This document shows positions 18,508 to 27,451 of a stretch of DNA of 64,000 nucleotides, in pieces. Position 1 is the stretch's first letter; the number at the start of each line of letters is the position of its first letter. Source of the stretch: Pseudomonas alloputida (lineage in GTDB: Bacteria > Pseudomonadota > Gammaproteobacteria > Pseudomonadales > Pseudomonadaceae). The notes beneath the pieces were generated by a model. That model ran no database searches. It was not told the DNA's origin and worked only from the letters and a program-made list of their open reading frames with translations. The stretch spans positions 841,501-905,500 of the forward strand of contig NZ_CP128540.1 in NCBI RefSeq assembly GCF_021283545.2, read 5' to 3'. A program made the translations under genes and the position numbers.

Positions 18508-19125
18508 TCAATGCCCCAGCTGGCGCGGCTGCCAGTCCTTGACCACCAGGGTCACGTCCAGGTCCTTGCCGTGCAGCTTCAGGCGCTCGGGCAACCAGTA
18601 GCCGTTCTGTTCGGTGTAGCTCAGGTACTGCACCTGCCAGCCATCCTGGTCGAGGCTGGCCAGGCGGCTGTCGCCATCGAGGGTCAGCTTGCTCTTGCTG
18701 TCGGGGGCGGGCAGGCCGCGCACCCACCAGACCAGATGCGAAACCGGCAGCTGCCAGCCCAGTTGTTCTTCCAGCAGGGCTTCCGGGCTGGTGGCTTCGT
18801 AGCGGCCCTGGTTGGCCACTTCCAGCACCACGCCACCCGGGCGGCCGGTAAGGCGCGCGGCGCCACGGCCCAGCGGGCCGGCCAGGCGAATGTCGTAATA
18901 ATCCTGGCGTTGCAGCCAGAACAGCGTACCGCTGCCGGAATCGCGCGGGGCGCGGATGCCGACCTTGCCGTTGATCTGCCAGCCATCGAGGCTGCTCAGC
19001 TGCGCTTTGTGGGCGCGCCACTGTTGCGGGTCGCCGTGGCCCTGCAGGGCCTCACGGCTACCGAAGCCGGCGCAGCCGGCCAGCAGGGCGATCAAGGTAA
19101 AGGTGATGCAATGGCGCAGGAACAT
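18508..19125 (-). CDS. lolB: Outer-membrane lipoprotein receptor LolB
   Basis: 205 residues with a signal peptide ending in the lipobox LLAGCAGF. The mature part follows Lol[37 protein letters not shown] and the loop with a Leu/Pro-rich tip ([19 protein letters not shown]). It takes lipoproteins from LolA and inserts them in the outer membrane. It lies between the TPR lipoprotein gene (4-base gap) and ispE. Confidence 0.96.
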   Translation of the reverse strand: MFLRHCITFTLIALLAGCAGFGSREALQGHGDPQQWRAHKAQLSSLDGWQINGKVGIRAPRDSGSGTLFWLQRQDYYDIRLAGPLGRGAARLTGRPGGVVLEVANQGRYEATSPEALLEEQLGWQLPVSHLVWWVRGLPAPDSKSKLTLDGDSRLASLDQDGWQVQYLSYTEQNGYWLPERLKLHGKDLDVTLVVKDWQPRQLGH

Positions 19126-19129
19126 GGCG

Positions 19130-20851
19130 TTAAAGAGTCTCGGATCCGGTCAGGCGCAAGAGGGTCTTGCGCAGGATAGGGCTGTCGGCCTGGGCTTCGA
19201 AGCCCTTGGCCCATACCTGGCGGGCTTCGCGGCGCTTGCCGTTGGCCCACAGCACTTCGCCCAGGTGGGCGGCCACTTCGTGGTCGGGGAAGTTGGCAAA
19301 GGCCTGGCGCAGGTAGGTTTCAGCTGCGTCGAGGTTGCCCAGGCGATAGTTGACCCAACCCAGGCTGTCGAGCACTGCCGGGTCATCGGGGGTCAGCTGG
19401 TGGGCTTTGTCGATCAGCGCCTTGGCTTCGGTATAGCGGGTGGTGCGGTCGGCCAGTGTGTAGCCAAGGGCGTTCAGGGCCATGGCGTTTTCTGGCTCGC
19501 GGGTGATGATGGCGCGCAGGTCTTTTTCCATCTGCGTCAAATCGTTGCGCTTCTCGGCCAGCATGGCGCGGGTGTAAAGCAGGTTGAGGTCGTCCGGGTA
19601 GCGCTGGATGGCTTGTTGCAGCACCTGGTTGGCCTGGGCGTCCTTGTTGTTGTTGCTGTAGCTTTCCGATTCGATCAGGAATAGCTGGATGGCGTAGTCT
19701 GGCTGGGCTTCGCGCGCGTCGGCGAGCAGGCGCGAGGCCTCGGTGCCGCGGCCGTTGGCGATCAGGATGTCGGCCTGGCGCAGTTGTGCCGGCAGGTAGT
19801 CTGGGCCCGGGCCGACCAGGGCGTATTCACGCAGAGCGCCAGCAGGGTCGTGGCGCTCCTCGTGGATGCGGCCCAGGTTCAGGTGCGCGGCGTCAACGTA
19901 GCTGTCGCGCTCGACCAGCTCCTGCAAGTAGCCTTCGGCTTCATCCCAGTCTTTGTTCTCCAGGCACACCAGCGCCAGCGAGTAGCGCAATTCGTCATCA
20001 TCGGGGTATTGCTGGACCAGGCTGATGAACTCGCCTTTGGCATCGGCGATACGGTCCTGTTCGACCAGGGTGCGAGCGTAAGTCAGGCGCAGGCGTTTGT
20101 CGTCCGGGTTGTCGCGAATCGCCCCGCGCAGCAGTGGCAGGGCCTCCGGACCTCGGTCCAGGGCCTGCAGCAGACGGGCGCGCAGCAGGATCGGGGCGAC
20201 TTCGCCGTTTTGTGCCGGGTGCGACTCGAGCAGTTCCAGGGCTTCTTCGGTCTTGCCGTCCTGGTTCAGCAGCAGGGCCTTGCCGAATATCAGCTGGCCG
20301 TTGTCGGGGTATTTCACCAGCAGGCGTTCGAAACTGTGTAGCAGGCCGTCGCGGGTGCTCTGGTCGGTTTCGGCTGCGGACAGGGCGAGGAAGTCGAAGT
20401 GGGTGTCGCCCTGGCCCTGCAGTACCTTTTCCATGTAGGTCATGGACTCGTCATAGCGACCGGCGCGGGCCAGCTGGATGGCCGCGGCGCGCTGGGCGTC
20501 GAGGTTCTGCGGGTCGTTGCGCGCCCAGACCAGTGCATTCTCCAGTGACGGCTCGTCGGCGCCGAGATACTCGGCAATGCGGTAGGCGCGCTCGGAAACT
20601 GCGGGGTCCTGGGTTTTTGCCGCCTGATCGGTGTAGTTGGCCAGGGCGATGTCGAAACGGTTGCGCTGGCCGGCCAGCTCTGCCACCAACAGGCTATAGA
20701 GTGTGTCCTGCTTGAACGAGCCATACACCACGGGCTTTTCCGCCTCGCCCTTGCCAGCTTCGGCGACGGGAGGCTCGGCCTTTTGCGGGGCCAGGCTTTG
20801 GCAGCCCTGTAGCAGGGCGAAGGCAAGCAGCAATGCGTATGGTTTGTTCAT
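19130..20851 (-). CDS. TPR-repeat lipoprotein
   Basis: 573 residues starting [17 protein letters not shown], a lipoprotein signal with Cys at about residue 17. The rest is a chain of tetratricopeptide repeats from about residue 50 to the end, e.g. [27 protein letters not shown] and [23 protein letters not shown], typical of Pseudomonas outer-membrane-bound TPR proteins next to lolB. It likely serves as a protein-interaction scaffold in the periplasm; no precise role is known to me. I preferred ATG 20851 over 20890 because the signal peptide begins there. Its upstream region is where the accessory island begins. Confidence 0.92.
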   Translation of the reverse strand: MNKPYALLLAFALLQGCQSLAPQKAEPPVAEAGKGEAEKPVVYGSFKQDTLYSLLVAELAGQRNRFDIALANYTDQAAKTQDPAVSERAYRIAEYLGADEPSLENALVWARNDPQNLDAQRAAAIQLARAGRYDESMTYMEKVLQGQGDTHFDFLALSAAETDQSTRDGLLHSFERLLVKYPDNGQLIFGKALLLNQDGKTEEALELLESHPAQNGEVAPILLRARLLQALDRGPEALPLLRGAIRDNPDDKRLRLTYARTLVEQDRIADAKGEFISLVQQYPDDDELRYSLALVCLENKDWDEAEGYLQELVERDSYVDAAHLNLGRIHEERHDPAGALREYALVGPGPDYLPAQLRQADILIANGRGTEASRLLADAREAQPDYAIQLFLIESESYSNNNKDAQANQVLQQAIQRYPDDLNLLYTRAMLAEKRNDLTQMEKDLRAIITREPENAMALNALGYTLADRTTRYTEAKALIDKAHQLTPDDPAVLDSLGWVNYRLGNLDAAETYLRQAFANFPDHEVAAHLGEVLWANGKRREARQVWAKGFEAQADSPILRKTLLRLTGSETL

Positions 20852-21073
20852 AGAAAGGCTTATAGGAGGACTCACCGGCGGTCGGAGCATGATGACACAA
20901 GCGCGGAGGCAAACCCACCTGCGAAGGTCGTGGTTTACAGGCTGGGTGGTGCTGAGTAGGACAGCGGGGTAGGGGAGAGGTTCGAGGGGGCTTCTGACGC
21001 AATGACCCAGCCCCTGCCTTTATATTTTACGTCCCTGGAAGTAGGAAATGGGAGAGCACAAGCGCCATGAGAA
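20852..21073. other. Gap between TPR gene and IS66; no gene seen
   Basis: About 220 bases lie between the TPR start and the IS66 target duplication. No convincing coding frame is visible. The base composition falls toward the IS. This is the left junction of the accessory island. The TPR promoter should lie here on the minus strand. Confidence 0.5.
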
Positions 21074-21081
21074 GCGTAATG
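21074..21081. repeat. IS66 target site duplication, left copy
   Basis: GCGTAATG stands directly before the left inverted repeat and again at 23465-23472 directly after the right one. Eight bases is the usual duplication size for IS66. Confidence 0.95.
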
Positions 21082-21181
21082 GTAAGCGTCCGGCGAACTC
21101 ACCTTCCGAACTCCAGCATTAAGGGCGATGGTGTCCGCGTATTTTTAAGCGGACGCGATCACCCTTATCGCCAGGATTTCC

Positions 21182-21502
21182 ATGCGCCAACGAAGCTCTT
21201 ATCCGAAACCATTCAAAGCCCAAGTCGTTCAGGAATGCCTGCAACCTGGCGCGACGGTGTCCAGTGTTGCCATCAGCCACGGCATCAATGCCAACGTCAT
21301 CCGCAAATGGCTGCCGCTCTATCGAGATCAGCCTGCAGCAGCTTCACTACCGGCTTTCGTCCCGCTAAAAGCCCCACCTAAACGGCCAGTCGAGGCGTCA
21401 GTGATCATCGAGTTGCCCATGGCCGGGCAAGTGATCACGGTGAAATGGCCAACCTCAGATCCTGAGGGCTGCGCGCAATTTATCCGGGCTGTCTCTCAAT
21501 GA
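21182..21502 (+). CDS. tnpA: IS66 accessory protein TnpA (OrfA)
   Basis: 106 residues with the helix-turn-helix of IS66 OrfA/IS3-like transposase A near the N terminus (FKAQVVQECLQPGATVSSVAISHGINANVIRKWLPLYR). It is thought to help DNA binding in IS66 transposition. The stop overlaps the tnpB start by four bases (ATGA). Confidence 0.92.
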   Translation: MRQRSSYPKPFKAQVVQECLQPGATVSSVAISHGINANVIRKWLPLYRDQPAAASLPAFVPLKAPPKRPVEASVIIELPMAGQVITVKWPTSDPEGCAQFIRAVSQ

Positions 21503-21834
21503 TCCGCATCGATGCGATCTGGCTGGCCACCGAGCCGATGGACATGCGCGCCGGTACCGAAACCGCTTTAGCCCGAGTAATCGCGGTGTTTGGTGCGGCG
21601 AAGCCGCACTGCGCTTATCTGTTCGCCAATCGCCGGGCCAACCGGATGAAAGTGCTGGTGCACGACGGCGTGGGCGTCTGGCTTGCCGCACGGCGACTGA
21701 ACCAAGGCAAGTTCCACTGGCCCGGCATTCGCCATGGCTGCGAGGTCGAGCTCGACAACGAACAACTCCAGGCGTTGGTACTGGGCTTGCCGTGGCAGCG
21801 CGTTGGCGCCGGCGGTGTGATCAGCATGCTGTAA
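21499..21834 (+). CDS. tnpB: IS66 accessory protein TnpB (OrfB)
   Basis: 111 residues matching the IS66 Orf2/TnpB family: WLATEPMDMRAGTETALARV, then NRRANRMKVLVHDGVGVWLAARRLNQGKF. It is required for transposition of many IS66 elements but its biochemical role is not known. It is translated by overlap with tnpA. Confidence 0.93.
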   Translation: MIRIDAIWLATEPMDMRAGTETALARVIAVFGAAKPHCAYLFANRRANRMKVLVHDGVGVWLAARRLNQGKFHWPGIRHGCEVELDNEQLQALVLGLPWQRVGAGGVISML

Positions 21835-21897
21835 ACGCCGGCCATTTGGCCGGTCTACTTGTCGTCGTCCCGCGCCTGCTCTGGCACAATCGGCGGC

Positions 21898-23433
21898 ATG
21901 ACTTTCTCGCCCAACCTCGACCAGATGACCCCGGAACAGCTTCGTGCCTTGGCGGCACAGGCGTTGCAGTTGCAATCACAGGTCGAGGCGATGAGCAGGA
22001 AGATCCAAAACGATGAAATCCTCATCGAACAGTTCAAGTTCGAAATCGCCCTGCTCAAACGGCACAAGTTTGCCAAGCGCAGCGAGCAAATCAGCCCGGC
22101 TCAAAGCAGCTTGCTGGATGACCTGCTCGACACAGACCTTGAAGCTATCGAGGCCGAGCTAAAACAGCTCCTCCCAGCTGCGCCACAGTCCGAACCACGG
22201 CAATCCCCGAAACGTGCGCCCTTGCCGCCGCAGTTTCCACGCACCGTCATTCGCCATGAACCCGAAAACACTCAGTGCGCCTGTGGTTGCCAGCTCCAAC
22301 GCATCGGCGAAGACGTCAGCGAAAAGCTGGATTACACGCCGGGCGTGTTTACCGTCGAGCAACATGTGCGGGGCAAATGGGCCTGCCGTCAGTGTGAAAC
22401 ACTGATCCAGGCGCCGGTGCCGGCGCAGGTTATCGATAAAGGTATCCCGACCTCAGGTTTGTTGGCCCACGTGATGGTGGCCAAGTTTGCCGATCACTTG
22501 CCGCTGTATCGGCAGGAGAAGATTTTTGGCCGCGCCGGGCTGGCAATTGCTCGCTCGACCCTGGCGCAGTGGGTTGGACAAACCGGTGTGCGACTTCAGC
22601 CGTTGGTCGATGCACTGCGTGAAGCGGTGCTGAACCAGGGTGTGATCCACGCCGACGAAACACCGGTGCAAATGCTTGCGCCAGGCGAGAAGAAAACCCA
22701 CCGGGCTTATGTCTGGGCCTACAGCACCACGCCGTTTTCGGCGCTCAAGGCGGTGGTTTACGACTTCAGCCCAAGCCGTGCTGGCGAACATGCGCGCAAC
22801 TTCCTGGGTGACTGGAACGGCAAGCTGGTCTGCGACGACTTCGCTGGCTACAAAGCCGGGTTTGAACAAGGCATCACTGAAATCGGTTGCATGGCCCACG
22901 CCCGTCGCAAGTTTTTCGATCTGCATGTGGCGAACAAAAGCCAATTGGCCGAACAGGCGCTGCACTCGATCAGCGGCCTGTACGAGGTCGAACGCCAGGC
23001 GCGAGACATGAGTGATGAAGATCGTTGGCGAATACGTCAGGAACTAGCGGTACCGATCAGCAAAACACTGCATGAGTGGATGTTGGCCCAGCGTGACCTG
23101 GTGCCCAACGGATCAGCCACGGCCAAAGCCCTCGATTACAGCCTGAAACGCTGGGTAGCGCTGACGCGCTACCTGGACGATGGGGCTGTGCCCATCGACA
23201 ACAACCAGGTCGAGAACCAGATACGGCCATGGGCACTCGGGCGCTCGAACTGGTTGTTTGCCGGGTCGTTGCGCAGCGGCAAACGCGCGGCGGCGATCAT
23301 GAGCTTGATCCAGTCGGCACGCATGAATGGGCATGATCCGTATGCCTATCTCAAGGATGTGCTGACGCGGCTGCCGACCCAACGGGCCAGTGAGATCGGG
23401 CAGTTGCTGCCGCATCAGTGGGTACCGGCCTGA
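21898..23433 (+). CDS. tnpC: IS66 family DDE transposase TnpC
   Basis: 511 residues from ATG 21898. An N-terminal leucine-rich coiled coil (LRALAAQALQLQSQVEAM..EIALLKRHKF) is followed by a zinc-binding part (CACGC..CRQCE) and the DDE catalytic core: Asp in VIHADETPVQM, Asp in LVCDDFAGY and Glu in NNQVENQIRPWALGR. The length is normal and no frameshift is visible, so the enzyme should be active. Confidence 0.95.
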   Translation: MTFSPNLDQMTPEQLRALAAQALQLQSQVEAMSRKIQNDEILIEQFKFEIALLKRHKFAKRSEQISPAQSSLLDDLLDTDLEAIEAELKQLLPAAPQSEPRQSPKRAPLPPQFPRTVIRHEPENTQCACGCQLQRIGEDVSEKLDYTPGVFTVEQHVRGKWACRQCETLIQAPVPAQVIDKGIPTSGLLAHVMVAKFADHLPLYRQEKIFGRAGLAIARSTLAQWVGQTGVRLQPLVDALREAVLNQGVIHADETPVQMLAPGEKKTHRAYVWAYSTTPFSALKAVVYDFSPSRAGEHARNFLGDWNGKLVCDDFAGYKAGFEQGITEIGCMAHARRKFFDLHVANKSQLAEQALHSISGLYEVERQARDMSDEDRWRIRQELAVPISKTLHEWMLAQRDLVPNGSATAKALDYSLKRWVALTRYLDDGAVPIDNNQVENQIRPWALGRSNWLFAGSLRSGKRAAAIMSLIQSARMNGHDPYAYLKDVLTRLPTQRASEIGQLLPHQWVPA

Positions 23434-23464
23434 CTTACGCAAGGTGAGTTGGGCGGACGCTTAC

Positions 23465-23472
23465 GCGTAATG
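23465..23472. repeat. IS66 target site duplication, right copy
   Basis: GCGTAATG, identical to 21074-21081. Confidence 0.95.
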
Positions 23473-23497
23473 TGCGGAGTTAGGGGCTGTTCCCGTT

Positions 23498-23645
23498 TCA
23501 CATGTATAGCCAAAGAAAGGCGCAGGCCATGGCCACTGCGCTTTCATAATTCCGCTTGAGCTTGTCGAAGCGCGATGCGGCCGCCCGCTAGTGCTTCAAC
23601 CGGGCGAAGGCGTTTTCAACCAGGTGCAGCCTGAAAAACCTTGAG
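23498..23645 (-). pseudogene. 3' remnant of an IS5-family (IS427-like) transposase
   Basis: On the minus strand the frame reads LVENAFARLKH-stop-RAAASRFDKLKRNYESAVAMACAFLWLYM-stop. This is the conserved C-terminal end of IS5/IS427-group transposases. A TAG replaces the usual Trp after LKH, and nothing of the catalytic core remains upstream. It lies between the IS66 element and the cytidylyltransferase gene, an old scar of mobile-element traffic at the island edge. Confidence 0.8.
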
Positions 23646-23710
23646 CCATTTACCCGCCGCGATCCTCGAATCTACCGTCAGGGTTAGTCGCACCGACAAT
23701 TTTGTCGAGA

Positions 23711-24436
23711 TCACCGGTCAGGATAGATCCGCTCGTATAGTGCCACGTCGCTGGGGCAGTCAATTTCTCCCCAGGGAGCGTGCGTCGCCACGCCGGCGAC
23801 TGGAAAACCTTCGCTGACGAGTGTCCCTAAAAGCGATGTCATGTCAGTTTGGTCGCGTGCCTGAGGCGTGAGCCCTTGCAATTGCTTTTTCAACGCCTGC
23901 CAACCCGCTGGCGTGACTTTGAACAAGCCCATGTACTGGCCCTGAATGACTTCAAGACTGGTAGCGGTCTGTCCAATAGCGCTCACCCATCCATCGACTA
24001 AGCGGAAGTTCTCCAGATCTGGTAGCGGATCGTTGAAGCGTTGCTGCCAGAGACGCACTGCAGCGGGATCGTAGCCCAGGACAATATCGGCTGGATGGTT
24101 AATTAGCTCGGATACTAGGGTGCTGTCGTAGAAGATGTCACCGTAGCTAACAAGGCAAGGCTCTGCGCTCAACCAATCGCTGGCGCAATTTAGAGAGCTG
24201 AAAATACCGGAGCTGTGCCAGCGGTGGTTGTAAAACAAAGTGTCGGCGAATGGTGCAAGCATTTCGCTTCGATAGCCTGCAACGATGCCAACCTCGCTGA
24301 CATCGCATCGACGGAGCGTTTCAATCGCGCGCTGTAGCAGTGGCACACCGTTAAAGGGTACCAAGGCCTTGGGGCGTTCATCGGTCAGGGCTTGTAAGCG
24401 GCTCCCGCGACCAGCAGCAAGAATGACGGCTTTCAT
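23711..24436 (-). CDS. LicC/Cj1416-like cytidylyltransferase (putative CTP:phosphoglutamine cytidylyltransferase)
   Basis: 241 residues from ATG 24436. It is a nucleotidyltransferase of the GT-A type, in the LicC/phosphocholine-cytidylyltransferase group: MKAVILAAGRGSRLQALTDE with RPKAL (phosphate and Lys contacts), NHRWHSSGIFSSL (matching the N.Y..TNNIYSL segment of LicC), the metal site VSYGDIFYD, and a C-terminal WGEIDCPSDVALYERI. The upstream gene overlaps by four bases (ATGA). Together with the two upstream genes it matches C. jejuni Cj1416, which makes CDP-L-glutamine from phosphoglutamine and CTP. By domain alone it could be a phosphocholine or aminoethylphosphonate cytidylyltransferase; the neighbours favour phosphoglutamine. 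Confidence 0.82.
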   Translation of the reverse strand: MKAVILAAGRGSRLQALTDERPKALVPFNGVPLLQRAIETLRRCDVSEVGIVAGYRSEMLAPFADTLFYNHRWHSSGIFSSLNCASDWLSAEPCLVSYGDIFYDSTLVSELINHPADIVLGYDPAAVRLWQQRFNDPLPDLENFRLVDGWVSAIGQTATSLEVIQGQYMGLFKVTPAGWQALKKQLQGLTPQARDQTDMTSLLGTLVSEGFPVAGVATHAPWGEIDCPSDVALYERIYPDR

Positions 24437-25035
24437 GAAAAAGCTCCGAAGGCATGTCGCACGCGTTGAATATCCAATGGATCGGCAGGTAGTTCTCGCT
24501 CGGGGTGCCACATGATCCCGGTATGCCGACGGTGGTCGTCATACACAGCCTCGATCACGCCGTCGTCGGCCAGGGCTAGTACGCGGTAGCCGTCGGGCGC
24601 CTCGCGAAAGCCGTATTCATGATAGGAATTCACTCGCCGCCGTTGTTCTTGCATGTTGATCATGTGCTCACCTACATGGCCGGCCAAGCGTTCCAAAGTG
24701 CCGCCAGCTCGCGTCAACATTACCTGCATGCCGCGGCATACACCGAGCACCGGAAGCCGTAGATTTTCCGCAAGATCAAGCAAGACCCTCTCAGTGACGT
24801 CGCGTGTGTCGGCTGTCCCACTCAGGGCCTGGCAACTCCCTCCACCGGTAAGCAGGAGGCCCTGAGGGCGCAATGATTGGACTAACGCCATGCTGACTCT
24901 TGGATCGTTTGGAAGGTACAGCGGGGTCAGCCCACATTGGTCTAAGAATTCAACCCAGCGCTGGTCGAGCGCGTCCCGCCATTCCTGGCGTTCGGCGTTG
25001 AACTGCCTGAGCATGGTCATCCCAACCAAAATCAT
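24433..25035 (-). CDS. Class I glutamine amidotransferase-like hydrolase (Cj1417-like, putative CDP-glutamine hydrolase)
   Basis: 200 residues from ATG 25035. It is a peptidase C26/PuuD-type domain: LLTGGG near residue 60, the nucleophile Cys in VLGVCRGMQVML, and the His of the triad in GIMWHPERE. It overlaps the kinase stop and the cytidylyltransferase start by four bases each (ATGA), so the three are translationally coupled. Alone it would be named gamma-glutamyl-GABA hydrolase. In C. jejuni, Cj1417 of this family cleaves CDP-L-glutamine to glutamate and cytidine diphosphoramidate, and the gene order is the same. No polyamine genes are near to support PuuD. Confidence 0.82.
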   Translation of the reverse strand: MILVGMTMLRQFNAERQEWRDALDQRWVEFLDQCGLTPLYLPNDPRVSMALVQSLRPQGLLLTGGGSCQALSGTADTRDVTERVLLDLAENLRLPVLGVCRGMQVMLTRAGGTLERLAGHVGEHMINMQEQRRRVNSYHEYGFREAPDGYRVLALADDGVIEAVYDDHRRHTGIMWHPERELPADPLDIQRVRHAFGAFS

Positions 25036-26201
25036 GCCAGCACCTGTATACGCCGCTCGGCGCAGTCGAGCAGCAGGCTTGTCGCCGCCAATAGGGTTTT
25101 GAATCGAGTATCGCCCACGCCGATAGCTGCGGGAATGGCGAACTCTCGGGCTCGGATCGACATATGCGAGTTCTCGCCTCCGTAGGCGGTGATGAAACCA
25201 GCAATGCGGTGGGTAAAAATCCAATCAAAACCCGGATCAGCGTTTTCGATTAAGACAATGCAACCCTCTATGTCCGGTGCCAATTGCCCTGGAAGCACAT
25301 GGGCCACCCGCGCATGAGTGGCACTTCGAGTGATGAAGTTGGGATTGCACCAGTGCACTCGATGGCCGAATAGATCTTGCGGCTGACAAATGATGCTTGG
25401 CGTACGGACTAACTGCGTTTCATACCAGCGGCTGCGGTTGTGGGCAATCGCTTGGTGCAAACGTTTGCGATCAATGTCGGCGTAACCGCGGGTAAAGTCG
25501 GTGATTTGCGCAAAGCTGAGTTGGTCGCGGTCAAGACCATGTACCTCACCCCAATCGCATAGTGAGCGCAAAACATCCGAAACAAACGCTGCATAGAGGT
25601 ATTTGAGCTTCTCGCGCGATGCAATAGCGGCTTGAGCAAATTGGAGGAACTGCTCGGCGGAAACGTTAAGACCGCACTGGTCGAAAGCTTGCTGCATGGC
25701 GTTGACCTGGGCCCGAGATACAGTTAGCCCGTTCGTAGATTTTGGGGGGCGTTGTAATGGGCGCTGCCAGTCAAAATAACTCTCCGGAGTCTCGTCGTAG
25801 CGCGCCACACGTATATCGTAGGTACCTGGCCGGACATGACCGTGGAGCTTTAGGAAATCGTCCTTATGCAACGTCTGGAAATCGCTGGCCATCTCGCGAC
25901 CGATACTATTGACCCCTCCGGTCACATGATCGATGAAACCGGCAGATACTACCCCCGCTGTTTCCAGCGATTTAATTATTGCGGTACCTACGAACGCTGC
26001 ACGGGCAGCGCCAGCGAATACTTCAGCGACCACGTTGGCCGCCGATAGAGCATTCCTCATACGTTGCAAGGACTCGCCCCGAGGTTGCCTCGCCATTAAA
26101 CTCTGCACCTTGTCAGTAATACTCGGTAGACGTGTCAGGTCGGAGAAGAACGGGCCGCTGGGGGAAATAATGTGCTCGGTCAACTGGCGTAGCTCGTTCA
26201 A
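25032..26201 (-). CDS. Glutamine kinase-like protein, C-terminal half with phospho-histidine domain (after in-frame TAG)
   Basis: 389 residues in exactly the same frame as the preceding half, separated by one TAG at 26204-26202. The first codon after it is TTG, the only early start available, with no good ribosome site. Residues 1-300 are a helical linker/substrate domain. The last ~60 hold the PEP-utiliser swivelling domain with catalytic His in GGENSHMSIRAREFAIPAAIGVG (His346 here, 743 in the joined chain). Joined length is 786 codons including the TAG. The closest known role I can name is the L-glutamine kinase Cj1418. Either the gene is broken, the halves work as two subunits, or TAG is read through. 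Confidence 0.75.
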   Translation of the reverse strand: MNELRQLTEHIISPSGPFFSDLTRLPSITDKVQSLMARQPRGESLQRMRNALSAANVVAEVFAGAARAAFVGTAIIKSLETAGVVSAGFIDHVTGGVNSIGREMASDFQTLHKDDFLKLHGHVRPGTYDIRVARYDETPESYFDWQRPLQRPPKSTNGLTVSRAQVNAMQQAFDQCGLNVSAEQFLQFAQAAIASREKLKYLYAAFVSDVLRSLCDWGEVHGLDRDQLSFAQITDFTRGYADIDRKRLHQAIAHNRSRWYETQLVRTPSIICQPQDLFGHRVHWCNPNFITRSATHARVAHVLPGQLAPDIEGCIVLIENADPGFDWIFTHRIAGFITAYGGENSHMSIRAREFAIPAAIGVGDTRFKTLLAATSLLLDCAERRIQVLA

Positions 26202-27392
26202 CTAGCATTCGTGCTGCCTGGTACTAAGAGTCCGGAGCGCCGGCAGCGCGGCAGCGGCATCGGGGCTAGTAAGCTCTGGCGTGAAGCAAGTAGGAATGAT
26301 CGCGAACTCGATCTTGTCATGCAGATGAGGATGCATGGCCAAGTACTCGCCGCACTGTTCGACTACGCGCTCGGCAACATCTTGAGGTACCGAGGCCGGG
26401 ATGAATGACTCGATGCTGTGGGCAATGCAGATGTAAGGAGAGCCACCCACCTGGTACATCAGCGGTTTGCGCCGCAGATCCCGGTAGCCGTATCGGAATC
26501 TGGCAGAGGCCCAATTAAGGTCAGTGATCAGCTCCTTATATAGCGAGTAGGCTAGCGCTCGCGGCTTGATACCGATCATTTCCGCCGGGTTCCAGTCCGG
26601 CATAAGGCCAAGGAAGGCGGTCGACGTAGGACGCAGATGGTGTTGCTTGCAGATCAGCTCTTCGAGCTGGGAAACCTCGTGCTCCAAAACTTTGCGTAGT
26701 TGGGCGTCGGCAAGTGCGCTGGCATTACGGGGCCCATCTGCGGTCATGGGACGTACTTGGAATAGCAGAGGGCCATCGACAGTGATCGCGAACTCTATGT
26801 CCAAGGCATCGCGCCCGGTTAGAACTTGTACCTCTTCGAGCAAAGCAAACAACCCTGGTAATTCCGCAGGCTCGCTTGCCGCTTCGCTGCCAAGGGAGAC
26901 GAAAGCATGCACAGTCTCGTTGCCGGTAGTGACACCGTCAGTACTGGCACCTGGTACATAGTCAACTACGTAATATGGCAAACCCGTCTCTGGATCACGG
27001 GTCATCGCCACTCCGCTGGCCAATACTCCTCTCGCCATCTGCTGCACCAGCACATCATCGCGCTCGCGAGCTAGGCCGTAGGAGGCGATCACCGTCTTGA
27101 TGGCTTCGCCGAGTGCCTGGCCGCCACACACATCTAGAACTGACGCGTACATTCCTGCACCGGAATGGCCGTCGCGGTCTTCGGCTAGGCAGCTGGATCG
27201 TACAATCAGCGGCTCATCGCCAAAGAACGCCTGACAGTGCGCGATCACTGCCTGCCAGTCCTCCCGCCACTGTGCCACGGTGAATCGATGAAGGGGCAAC
27301 ACTTGCCCGGTGCTCAGAAGTGGTGCCAGTTGCTGCAGGGTATCGGCCTTGCCGGAAAAAGCGAACACGGGAGAAGGATTTACTGAGTGCAT
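26202..27392 (-). CDS. Glutamine kinase-like protein, N-terminal half with PEP-synthase-type ATP-grasp domain
   Basis: 396 residues, ATG 27392 with AGGGAAGA upstream. It carries the PPDK/PEP-synthase N-terminal ATP-binding domain: LIVRSSCLAEDRDGHSGAGMY, DVLVQQMARGVLASGVAMTRDPETG and LDIEFAITVDGPLLFQVRPMT. After about residue 230 it continues into a helical region and stops at TAG with ...STRQHEC. ATP-grasp and His domains in one chain are found in PEP synthase, rifampin phosphotransferase and the glutamine kinase Cj1418, where the chain phosphorylates the amide nitrogen of glutamine. The neighbours decide for Cj1418. The gap to the upstream ATP-grasp gene is 59 bases. Confidence 0.78.
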   Translation of the reverse strand: MHSVNPSPVFAFSGKADTLQQLAPLLSTGQVLPLHRFTVAQWREDWQAVIAHCQAFFGDEPLIVRSSCLAEDRDGHSGAGMYASVLDVCGGQALGEAIKTVIASYGLARERDDVLVQQMARGVLASGVAMTRDPETGLPYYVVDYVPGASTDGVTTGNETVHAFVSLGSEAASEPAELPGLFALLEEVQVLTGRDALDIEFAITVDGPLLFQVRPMTADGPRNASALADAQLRKVLEHEVSQLEELICKQHHLRPTSTAFLGLMPDWNPAEMIGIKPRALAYSLYKELITDLNWASARFRYGYRDLRRKPLMYQVGGSPYICIAHSIESFIPASVPQDVAERVVEQCGEYLAMHPHLHDKIEFAIIPTCFTPELTSPDAAAALPALRTLSTRQHEC

Positions 27393-27451
27393 ATGTCTTC
27401 CCTAATCAGTCGAATCAGTCCGTTGCAGGGGGCTGTCAGTTCATGTCAGGT

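Larger units (their letters stand above)
21082..23464 (+). mobile_element. Complete IS66-family insertion sequence
   Basis: 2383 bases bounded by imperfect inverted repeats. The left end starts GTAAGCGTCCGGCGAACTC and the right end, read on the other strand, starts GTAAGCGTCCGCCCAACTC. It carries the tnpA-tnpB-tnpC set typical of IS66, all open and in order. A perfect 8-base target duplication flanks it, so the insertion is intact and probably recent. It went into DNA next to an older IS5-type remnant. Confidence 0.96.

Noticed and set aside
23711..24436. Phosphocholine cytidylyltransferase (LicC) with the CDP-alcohol transferase as a choline-lipid pathway
   Set aside because: No choline kinase or choline transporter is present, and the kinase and amidotransferase-like genes would have no role.
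24433..25035. PuuD-type gamma-glutamyl-GABA hydrolase
   Set aside because: No putrescine genes nearby and the gene is translationally coupled to the cytidylyltransferase.
25032..27392. PEP synthase or rifampin phosphotransferase as the name for the split kinase
   Set aside because: Domain order fits these too, but the coupled hydrolase and cytidylyltransferase in the Cj1418-1417-1416 order point to glutamine kinase.
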